From contig OY757017.1 of assembly GCA_963580285.1 (NCBI GenBank), positions 111,075,245 through 111,139,244 on the forward strand: 64,000 nucleotides of DNA, in the 5' to 3' direction. Position 1 is the first letter of the stretch. Every line of letters begins with the position of its first letter. Of the stretch, positions 55,300 to 64,000 are shown in pieces. The notes below the pieces were generated by a model. That model was not told the origin of the DNA, searched no databases, and saw only the letters and a program-made list of their open reading frames with translations. The stretch comes from Lucinisca nassula (lineage: Eukaryota; Mollusca; Bivalvia; Lucinida; Lucinidae). The position numbers and the translations under genes are program-made.

Positions 55300-56065
55300 G
55301 ATTGCATGTGAATCATATTCTGGTTCATCTACTTTTACGTCAAAGTTTTGTGTTAAACCTTTTTCATTGCTGATATCTCTGTAACCACATGTTAGATTCT
55401 CTTCATATTTGGTAAAGGATATCTCTATACCATTACCTTTCATATGGAATATCTAAGCCCCTGGGTCAAGCCCCTGGGTGGGCTGTCTGTCTGTCTGTTC
55501 ATCTAATTTTACGTCAAAGTTTTGAGTTAAACCTTTTTCATTCCTGATATCTCTGTAACCACATGTTAGATTCTCTTCATGTTTGGTAGAGGATATCTCT
55601 ATAGCATTACCTTTCATATGGAATATCTAAGCCTCTGGGTCAAGCCCCTGGGTGGGCTGTCTGTCTGTCTGTTCATCTACTTTTACGTCAAAGTTTTGTG
55701 TTAAACCTTTTTCATGGCTGATATCTCTGTAACCACATGTTAGATTCTCTTCATGTTTGATAAATGGTTTCATGATGCATGTCCCTTCCCCCACCCATGG
55801 TGACCTTGACCTCAAGGTCACGGACTTAGAAATTTTACATTTGGTTAAAGCTTTATGTCAAAGTTTATAGATGCCTGTATGTTCTATTTGATGCCCTCAC
55901 TCCCTTGTTCCATTTAGAAATTTCATGTTTGGTTTAGCTTTTACAAGCACATTTATAGATTCTTATAGCTTCTTGACTTCATTCATATTACATACAAGCT
56001 CGAAAGATATATCAGAGGGTGACGCTGGCCGGGGGTATATGTGACCCACTGGTCACTTTCTCTAG
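55300..56065 (+). mobile_element. Helentron-like element, 3' part with ~174 bp repeats
   Basis: Three units start near 55324, 55497 and 55671 ('gttcatctacttttacgtca'). The right end has hairpin GTGACC-CACT-GGTCAC (56041-56056) and TTTCTCTAG before TT, like the ends at 788 and 48977. 'ggccgggggtata' just before it is the inverse of a TATCCCCCG-type 5' end such as that at 53226. Confidence 0.65.
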
Positions 56066-56845
56066 TTAGAATCGCCTCGAGGCGGTTCTAATGAGTACAC
56101 ATAGCATACATTTTTCTTTATGTAACACAAAACAATATGTCCTAAAGTATGTCGTTATGCCTCCTGGCATTAGCCCTCAGTGGCTCGAACTACCCCTCTC
56201 TCGAACAGATTTTCATGGTCCCAAAGGTGTTCGAGCCATTAAAGTTCGACTGTATTTTGTTTCATTATTTAATGGACTGATACCAGTCTAAATATGTCTG
56301 AAAATTAAGAAATAAGTTTAGAATGTCATCTGCTGTTAAAGTGTGCTTGACTCTTTTAACTTTTCACATCCAAAGCACATTTAGTAGACCGCATTTTCAA
56401 AGTTTTCTTTCTCTTATTTTTCAGCAAAAAACAAGGCTTGTCATTGCATGTGAGTCATCAGATGATTTACATGAAATGTAAAGCCTTTTTTATCAGAATA
56501 ATAATAAAAACAATTAGCTTGCCATCTGCCTTAGAATTTTCTGCAGTGCTTGAAGAGCTCAGAGGGTGTTGCATCTTTAACTCTTTCCCCACCAGTAGTG
56601 ACTTCTGTTGCCTGCTGAAAACCATTGCAAATAGATTGGATCCAGATCAGGCCCGACATGTCGGGCCTGATCTGGATCCAAACTGTTTTACGCTCACATG
56701 GTATTCCTGAAACATATCTTTTTTAAAAAACTGATTGTTAAAAATAGCCACAGACAAAAAACAAAAAGAAAAAAAACACACAAAATTACACTGCATGGAA
56801 AGAGTCAAGTGTTGTTTACATCTATATGTACTTGGAATTTTTCAG
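56066..56845. other. intronic stretch with palindrome and repeat cores
   Basis: A hairpin core (CGCCTCGAGGCGGTTCTAA) lies at about 56068-56092, a 46 bp perfect palindrome at 56636-56681, and a duplicate of the 55270-55315 sequence near 56415-56460. No exon is recognised before the acceptor at 56845. Confidence 0.45.
56636..56681. repeat. 46 bp perfect palindrome
   Basis: TTGGATCCAGATCAGGCCCG and onward is its own reverse complement over 23 + 23 bases with no loop. Confidence 0.9.
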
Positions 56846-57467
56846 GTATCTGTAGACTCAACAAAGTATGATGTGCTGAAGTTATGGGCTCTGGGCAAAG
56901 AAACACCGAAACCGAAGGTGCCCTGGTATCAACAGATAATGTGGAAGTTTACAACCCCACCCACCCCAACACAGTATTACAAGAGAGTTGTAGTGGCAAT
57001 TAGATTGAAAAAAGACCAGAAACTCATATTGAAATCATTCAAAGAGATTCCTGTAGGTTCATTGGAAATGATGCTTCCAAATGGAAAAATTCAGATTCGT
57101 ACTTTGGACAAATGGATTATAGCTGCAACAGTCAGCGTAGCATCTGTTGGTATTATCGCTAAAGTTGTAATGTTGTTGGCTCATCTTTCCCAGGATATTA
57201 CACCGGCTGTGAGTCTTATTATGATTATAATTGCTGTTCAGGCGTGGACTAAGTATAAAAACAGAAGAAATAAGTATCTAGCGGATTTGTCTAGTACTCT
57301 ATATTTCAAGAATATAGCAAACAATCGTGGTTTACTAGCTTTACTTGTGGATAGGGCAGAGGATGAGTCTTTCAAGGAAGCGTTGTTAGCTTATAGTTTC
57401 CTCCTAGCTAACAGACCTCCGTCAACAAGAGACAAAAGTAGCAACGAGCAACCACCATCAGATTTAG
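56846..57467 (+). CDS. TMEM143: TMEM143-like gene, large exon with DUF3754 membrane domain
   Basis: Acceptor TTTTTCAG before 56846 and donor GTAAGA after 57467; phase 0 in, phase 1 out, 207 codons. Reads VSVDSTKYDVLKLWALGKE, then YYKRVVVAIRLKK and SLEMMLPNGKIQIRTLDKW, then two hydrophobic helices (about residues 90-112 and 118-137 of the exon) and the hallmark FKNIANNRGLLALLVDRAED followed by FKEALLAYSFLLA. This is the DUF3754 core of TMEM143, a predicted mitochondrial membrane protein of unclear biochemical role. The exon(s) encoding the C-terminus must lie beyond the window, and a segment expected between this exon and 51658 was not found. Confidence 0.88.
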
Positions 57468-57562
57468 GTAAGACTGACAACCTTTACAAACCCTGAAAAG
57501 AATCTTCCACCTTACATATAGTGGGAGTCCATTTAGAAATCTAAGGATGTCAGATGTTATTT

Positions 57563-58600
57563 TAGCTCACCTGAGCACGAAGTGCTGATGGTGAGTTATT
57601 GTGATCAGTGAATTTCTGTTGTGCGTCATCCGTCGTAAACAGTTTGCTTTAAATGCAAACTCCTCCTTAACCCTTGGGCCAATTTGATTCAAACTTCACA
57701 GGAATGTTGCTTGGGTGGATCCCTACCGAAATAGCTAAAATCGTTCTACTCCGATGAACAAGATGGCCGCCAGAACTAACATTAAACAGTTCTTTAAAAG
57801 TCAACTCCTCCTGTACTCTTGGGCCAATTTCATTCAAACTTCATAGGGATGTTGCTTAGGTGACCCACTACCAAAATAGCTAGAATGGTTCCACTCTGAT
57901 TAGCAAAATGGCCACCAGAGCTAAAAATAGAAAAAACAGTAAATTTGCTTCAAATGCGAACACCTCTTAAACCCTGGAGCCAATTTGATTCAAACTTCAC
58001 AAGAATGCTGCTTAGGTGGCTTCCTACCAAAAAAGTTAATGTCGTTCTGATCTGATGAACAAGATGGCTGCTAGAGCTAAAAATAGGAAAATCGTCAAAC
58101 TCAAACTCCTCCTAAACCCTTGGGCAAATTTGATTCAAACTTCACAAGAATGTTGCCTAGATGACTCCCAACTAAAATAGCTAAAGTCCTTATGCTCTGA
58201 TGAACTTGATGGCCGCCAGATAGAAAAACGTAAATTTGCTTTAAATGTGAACTCCTAAATTTGATTGAAACTTTACAGGAATGTTGCCTAGATGACTCCC
58301 TCCCAATATAACTAAAATCTGCTCTGATTAACAAAATGGCAGCCGAAGCTAAAAATAGAAAATATCTTTTAACGATAACTCCTCCTGTACCCTTGGGCCA
58401 TTTCATTCAAAGTTCACATGAATGTTGCTTAATAGTAATAGGTGACCCTCTACCAAAATAGCTAAAATGGTTCTGCTCAGGTGAGCAAAATGTCCACCAG
58501 AGCTAAAAATAGAAAAATGTCATTTTGCTTCAAATGTGAACTTCTCCTAAACCCTTGAGCTAGTTTGATTCAAACTTCACAGGAATGTTGCCTTTCTCTT
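57563..58600 (+). mobile_element. Helentron-like element, 5' part with ~145 bp repeats
   Basis: 5' end TAGCTCACCTGAGCACGAAG with an inverted CACCTGAGCAC/GTGCTGATGGTG arrangement, then about seven units ('ccaatttgattcaaacttca'). It stops abruptly near 58600 without a 3' hairpin. Intronic to TMEM143. Confidence 0.6.
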
Positions 58601-58624
58601 CCTTCCTTCTGGTTTCACATTAAC

Positions 58625-58877
58625 CCCGGGAAGGGACACAGATGGTGTATATTACATACACTCCAAATTTGCAGGATGAAAGCCCACACAGTAATCATGT
58701 AATTACAGTAAGGTTCTATAACCTGCACAGGGGATGGTTCTCCCTGCACAGGGGGCCTCCAGTTAACGTCCCGATCTGAAGGACGGTGTACTTCATGACA
58801 TTCATCCCTGCAAATGATGCCAACAGAGGGTGTTTGGACACCGAAATTTTCACACCGCTGCCGGGGATCTAACCCGG
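58625..58877 (-). repeat. SINE family B, body part (split by 5 kb insertion)
   Basis: Body and B-box region on the minus strand up to '...ggggatctaacccgg'. The head continues at 63937. Confidence 0.85.
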
Positions 58878-59068
58878 TGTAACAGGCCGGTTCTTCCCCC
58901 CAGTCAGTTTCTTCCCCGGGGAAAAACTGGGCCGGCCGTTTCTTTCCCGGGGAAGAAACTGACTAGTCAGTTTCTTCCCCACCCAGTCAGTTTCTTCCCC
59001 ACCTGAAATTTTTTTAGAACCATAGAGAACAAGTAATTTATGCCTCACAAATTGTTAAAATTAAAAAA

Positions 59069-59568
59069 GAAACCATTCTGAATTAGTTTTGAGTCTTTAC
59101 AGCTTGAATGGCAAATTTTTCTCTATGCCATACAATATATGGAGATCCAAGGAAATTTTCATCCCAATTCCAGTATCTATGATTAATTTTCTTAGCTTTT
59201 TATGACATTAATTGGTATTAACTAAACAGATATGATAAGCAACAACCCTTTAGTGCTCCAATGCTATAATTTGGAAAGTGGGGGTGGGGAAGAACTGGGC
59301 CGACCCATTTCTTCCCCGAGAAACCATTCTGAATTAGTTTTGAGTCTTTACAGCTTGAATGGCAAATTTTTCTCTATGCCATACAATATATGGAGATCCA
59401 AGGAAATTTTCATCCCAATTCCAGTATCTATGATTAATTTTCTTAGCTTTTTATGACATTAATTGGTATTAACTAAACAGATATGATAAGCAACAACCCT
59501 TTAGTGCTCCAATGCTATAATTTGGAAAGTGGGGGTGGGGAAGAACTGGGCCGGCCCATTTCTTCCCC
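59069..59568 (+). repeat. 250 bp tandem duplication within left arm
   Basis: 59069-59318 and 59319-59568 are nearly identical (differences near the palindrome only). Confidence 0.85.
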
Positions 59569-60839
59569 GGGGAAGAACTGGGCCAGCCCATTTCTTCCCC
59601 ACCCCAGATTTTTCTGTTTACTAAAAATTCTTGTGATAAATGTTCTTCACTTTTAAAGACATAAATTGGTATTAACTACAGAGCTATAATAGGCAACAAA
59701 TGTTTGGCCCTTAAATTTCAATAGAATTTGGAGACTAGGGGGTGGGGAAGAACTGGGCCAGCCCAGTTCTTCCCCACCCCAGATGTTTCTGTTTACTAAT
59801 AATTCTTGTAATAACTTCCCTTTGCTTTTTAGGACTAAAATTGGTATAAACTAAAAAGATACAATAAGCAACAAATGTTTGGAGCTTTATTATCAAGAGA
59901 ATTTGGAGGCCGGGGTGGGGAAGAACTGGGCCGGCCCAGTTCTTCCCCACCCCAGATGTTTCTGCTTACTAATAATTCTGGTGATAAATTTCCTTTGCTT
60001 TTTAAGACATAAATTAGTATAAACTAAACAGATATAATGAGCAACAAATGTTTGGAGCTCAAATCTTAATAGAATTTGGAGACTGGGGGTGGGGAAGAAC
60101 TGGGCCGGCCCGTTTTTTCATCACCCCAGATGTTTCTGTTTACTAAAAATTCTTATGATGAATTTTCTTCACTTTTAAAGACATAAATTGGTATTAACTA
60201 AACAGATATAATAAGCAACAAATGTTTGGCACTTAAATTTCAATAGAATTCGGAGACTCAGGGGTGGGGAAGAAATGGGCAAGCCTGTTTCTTCCCCACC
60301 CTTGGGTAGTGTTGTACAGTTATGTCAGTTATATTGCTGAAGATGTCTTGGGTGGGGAAGAACTGGGCCAGTCCATTTCTTTCCCTCCCTTGGTAAGTAT
60401 TGTACTGTTAAGTCAATTATGACATTGTAGGTGTCGGGGTGGGGGAAGAACTGGGCCGACCCATTTCTTCCCCACCCCTGGGTAGTGTTGTACAGTTATG
60501 TCAGTTATCTCATTGAAGATGTCTGGGGTGGGGAAGAACTGGGATGGCCCATTTCTCCCCGCACCCTTGGGTAGTGTTGTACAGTTATTTCAGTTATATT
60601 GCTGAAGATGTCTTGGGTGGGGAAGGACTCGGCCACCCGTTTCTTCCCCACTCTTGGTAAGTGTTGTACTGCTAAGTCAATTATGATGTTGAAGGTGTCT
60701 GGGGTGGGGAAGAACTGGGCCTGCCCATTTCTTCCCCACCATTGGCTAGTGTTGTACAGTTATGTCAGTTATATCAGAGGATGTCTGAGGCAGGGAAGAA
60801 CTGGGGAGACCCATTTCTTCCACACCCTTGTCTAGTAAT

Positions 60840-62198
60840 CAGGGTTTATTCTGGAAATTCTGGTTGATGGGCCTTTGGCCCATCAACCAGAATTTTCAGG
60901 GGCCAATAGGCCGGGGGTATGGGGGCCGCCTAGGCCCCCATTGGGGTCCAGGGGCAATGCCCCGGTAGGGGGGCCACCATGGCCGAAAACGAATTTCAAC
61001 ATTTCTGAGGGTGTCTAGGAGCTATTTCCTGATAGGAAATTTGTGAATTTTAAGGAGCTTTAATTCTGTATTTTCTCTTCAAAATGACATTTTTATTGAA
61101 TGCTGTTTTGATTTTCGGACTCTCAATCAGTGTTTTGTATAATTTAGCCTTTTTAGGTTGACCACCACCCTATATGTATAGGATGGGGGTCAACCTAAAT
61201 AAACAAATTGAAAATACTGATTGCGAGTGCTTAAGTTTCTCAGCTACAGCTTACCAGAACCCAGTTAATATGGCTTAAAAGATGAGGTCACAGAAGAGAA
61301 AAAAGACAGAACTGAGGAATGAAAGAACAAGACATGAGAAGGAGAAACATGTAGACAGAAAAGAAAAAAGACAGAACTGAGGAATGAAAGAACAAGACAT
61401 GAGAAGGAGAAACATGTAGACAGAAAAATGATAGTATTACAACTGCAGATTAATCAGTGTTTAATAAATTTTATTCACTATCATAGTCTTTTTTCTGAAT
61501 TTATTCCACATGCTACTTCCATATTCTAGCCAACAAAGGCCAGTGTATACAAGCTAAACTTCCAAAGTTTGTTACAGCCCTTTTAGAGTACAGAAAAAAG
61601 TTCTACAGAGTTTCTAGCCAACAAAGGCTAGTGTACAGTTAAACTTTACTTCAGCCCTTTTAGAGTAAAGAAACATGGTAGACAGTCAAAAGCACTGTGC
61701 TGCACAGTGATTGAGTCACTTAAATATGACTCTGTCTACCATATTTCTGTACTCTACAATGGCTGCAACAAAGTCAAACTCTTTTATTTCCTGATCATTT
61801 TCTTTGGAAATTGCGCTGTTCCCTTTCACCGGAAAGACCCTTCTCAGAGGGTCCCTCCACCTGACTTTCGGTTGCAGATTTAGCGCTAAAATCGCCGAAA
61901 AAAGCTGTCAGTTTCGCTTGTTTAGACATGGCGGTCACAATACCGTTCACGGAGACGCTTGTTAAACTTCTGCGCTGATTAATAAGCATCTTATTGATTC
62001 GTATTTTTGATCGTAAGATTAGCCTCCCCTTATCTTGTAGGCTAAAACGCGGACTGCGAGTTCCTGCGCCGATACTACAAAACTGATGGGCCAAACGTAA
62101 TTTCGACGCGCCAAATCGGCGCAGAACATTATTTTTATTGCGCCATATCGGATTTTAACGCGCAAATGGCGCATGGCGCGGCCCCAAAATAAACCCTG
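60840..62198 (-). mobile_element. hAT-like element with CAGGGTTTATT ends, inside the palindrome element
   Basis: The left end CAGGGTTTATTCTGG and the inverted right end CAGGGTTTATTTTGG match over 15 bases but one. The target duplication is eroded. A pair of about 67 bp repeats lies at 61300-61425, and a second pair ('tctagccaacaaaggc') at 61526 and 61614. A minus-strand frame with a transposase-like N-terminus lies at 61795-61929. Confidence 0.6.
61795..61929 (-). pseudogene. remnant N-terminus of an hAT-type transposase
   Basis: Opens MSKQAKLTAFFGDFSAK and runs about 44 codons. The 'SKQ..L..FF' start is common to hAT transposases and ZNF862-like proteins. No BED finger or catalytic core follows. 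Confidence 0.45.
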
Positions 62199-63936
62199 GA
62201 CTAATGTACAATTAAATCAGTTATGATGTTTAAGTTGTCTGTGGTGGGGAAGAACTAGGCCGGCCCAGTCCTGCCCCACCCCCAATCTCAAAATTCTATT
62301 TAGATTTGAGCTCCAAACATTTTTTGCTTATTATATCTTTTTAGTTTATTTCAATTTTTGTCTTAAAAAAACGAAGAAAATTTATCACAAGAATTTTTTG
62401 TAAAATCTGGGGTGGGGAAGAAATGGGTCGGCCCAGTTCTTCCCCACCCCCAGTCTCCAAATTCTAATTAGATTTGAGCTCCAAACATTTGTTGCATATT
62501 ATATCTTTTTAGTTTATACCAATGTATGTCTTAAAAAGCGAAGAAAATTTATCACAAGAATTTTTTGTTAACAGAAAAATCTGGGGTGGGGAAGAAATGG
62601 GCCGGCCCAGTTCTTCCCCACCTCCAATCTCCAAATTCTAATTAGATTTGAGCTCCAAACATTTGTTGCTTATTATATCTTTTTAGTTTATACAAACTTT
62701 TGTCTTAAAAAGTGAAGAAAATTTATCACAAGAATTTTTTGTAAACAGAAAAATCTGGGTTGGGGAAGAAATGGGCGGTCCCAGTTCTTCCCCAACCCCA
62801 GTCTCCAAATTCTATTTAGATTTGAGCTCCAAACATTTGTTACTTATTATTTCTTTTTAGTTTATACCAATGTATGTCTTAAAAAGTGAAGAAAATTTAT
62901 CACAAGAATTTTTTTGCAAACAGAAATATCTGGGGTGGGGAAGAAACGGGCCGGCCCAGTTCTTCCCCATCCCCAGTCTCCAAATTCTATTTAGATTTGA
63001 GCACAAAACATTTGTTGCTTATTAAATCTTTTTAGTTTATACCAATTTATGTCTTAAAAAGCAAAGAAAATTTATCACCAGAATTTTTTGTAAACAGAAA
63101 AATCTGGGGTGGGGAAGAAACGGGCCGGCCGGGTTCTTCCCCACCCCCAGTCTCCAAATTCTTATTGGATTTGAGCTCCAAACATTTGTTGCTTTTTATA
63201 GCTTTATAGTTTATACCAATTTTTGTTTTAAAGAGCGAAGAAAATTTATCGCAAGAATTTTTTGTAAACAGAAAAATCTGGGGTGGGGAAGAAATGGGCC
63301 GGCCCAGTTCATCCCCACCCCCAGTCTCCAAACTGTATTTAGATTTGAGCTCCAAACATTTGTTGCTTATTATATCTTTTTAGTTTATACCAATTTTTTG
63401 TCTTAAAAAGCAAAGGAAATTTATCACAAGAATTATTAGTAGACAGAAAATTCTGGGGTGGGGAAGAACAGGGCCGGCCCAGTTCTTCTCCACCCTCAGT
63501 CTCCAAATTCTAATTAGATTTGAGCGTCAAACATTTGTGGCTTATTATATCTGTTTAGTAAATACTAATTAATGTCTTAGAAAGCAAAGAAAATTCATCA
63601 AAGATGCTTGAATTGGGATGCATATTTTATTGCATCTCCATGAATGGTGTAGCATAGAGCAAATTTTGTCATTCAAGCTAAAAGGACTCAGAACTTATTC
63701 AGAATGGTCTCTTTTCTCATTTATAACAAATTGTGAGCTGAAAATTATTCGTTGACTATGGTTCTGAAAAAAATTCAGGTGGGGAGGAAACTGACCGGGT
63801 GGGGAAGAAACTGACTAGTCAGTTTCTTCCCCCGGGGAAGAAACGGGCTGGCCCAGTTCTTCCTCGGTGAAGAAACGGGCCGGCCCAGTTCTTCCCCGGG
63901 GAAGAACCGGGCTGGGGGAAGAAACTGACCTTTACA

Positions 63937-63996
63937 CCGGGACCTTTAGCATCAGAGGCAAGTGCACTAACCACTGAGCTATCATGCTTCTAAAAG
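63937..63996 (-). repeat. SINE family B, tRNA-like head (split)
   Basis: The minus-strand GATAGCTCAGTGGTTAGTGC head joins 58877 after removal of the 5 kb element and one CCGG. Confidence 0.85.
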
Positions 63997-64000
63997 CAGC

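Larger units (their letters stand above)
58878..63936. mobile_element. 5.06 kb element of palindrome arrays, TGT...ACA ends, CCGG target duplication
   Basis: Starts TGTAACAGGCC; the inverted right end reads TGTAAAGGTCAG. CCGG is duplicated at 58874-58877 and 63937-63940, and removing the element restores the SINE. The left arm (to about 60839) holds about a dozen, and the right arm (from about 62199) about eight, palindromes of the type GGGGAAGAACTGGGCC plus inverse. They are spaced mostly about 170-180 bp, or about 88 bp at 60300-60840. One at 59912-59953 is perfect over 42 bp. Spacers are themselves repeats inverted between arms. No transposase frame. A decayed hAT-like element occupies the middle. 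Confidence 0.85.

Noticed and set aside
60840..62198. 8 bp target duplication proving hAT
   Set aside because: Left 'ctagtaat' and right 'gactaatg' do not match well, so hAT is kept as likely from the ends only.
57468..64000. C-terminal exon of TMEM143
   Set aside because: All sequence after the donor at 57468 is accounted for by repeats, and no suitable exon was found. It probably lies beyond 64000.

Overview
The window reads as nuclear DNA of a eukaryote, most likely a bivalve mollusc or a close lophotrochozoan. It is AT-rich, has spliced gene fragments separated by very long non-coding stretches, and is packed with tRNA-headed SINEs, rolling-circle-like elements with internal tandem repeats, hAT, mariner, Merlin and BEL/Pao elements. 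No bacterial operon structure is present. The species is an inference from repeat style and was not checked by search.

Layout. 1-7.0 kb: a rolling-circle-like element tail, two copies of one SINE family, a 692 bp inverted-repeat element and several copies of a CAAA-tailed interspersed repeat. 7006-22613 and 26306-41916: two almost identical 15.6 kb direct copies (D and D') of one nest of transposons. Each holds a foldback MITE, a SINE with a microsatellite, an hAT element with an 8 bp target duplication, a 7.5 kb TA-flanked inverted-repeat element that was itself entered by a BEL/Pao element and an hAT-like element, and a 5'-truncated LINE. 22.6-26.3 kb (between the copies): an intact Merlin/ISXO2-type transposase gene, an RTE-type LINE endonuclease fragment, and exon 1 of GINS2 (replication helicase subunit) on the minus strand with an E2F-like site upstream. 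42-49 kb: a modular inverted-repeat element, a rearranged mariner, SINEs and a Helentron-like element. 49.5-57.5 kb: three plus-strand exons of a TMEM143-like mitochondrial membrane protein, with introns filled by MITEs, Helentron-like pieces and a 2.4 kb element. 57.5-64 kb: another Helentron-like fragment and a 5.06 kb element made of arrays of perfect palindromes, inserted in a SINE.

Most notable: (1) two elements (52224-54623 and 58878-63936) of different sequence share one design: TGT...ACA ends, a CCGG target duplication, and arms built from iterated palindromes. (2) A BEL/Pao element with near-identical LTRs encodes Gag and protease, but polymerase and integrase are replaced by about 1.5 kb of unrelated, apparently coiled-coil coding sequence. 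(3) The 15.6 kb duplication is so similar between copies that it is either very recent or an assembly artefact, and the Merlin reading frame indicates which copy is in its original context.

Host genes are a minority: GINS2 exon 1 and three TMEM143 exons. Everything else supported here is mobile DNA or its remains, and most of the listed stretches without a call hold nothing I recognise.
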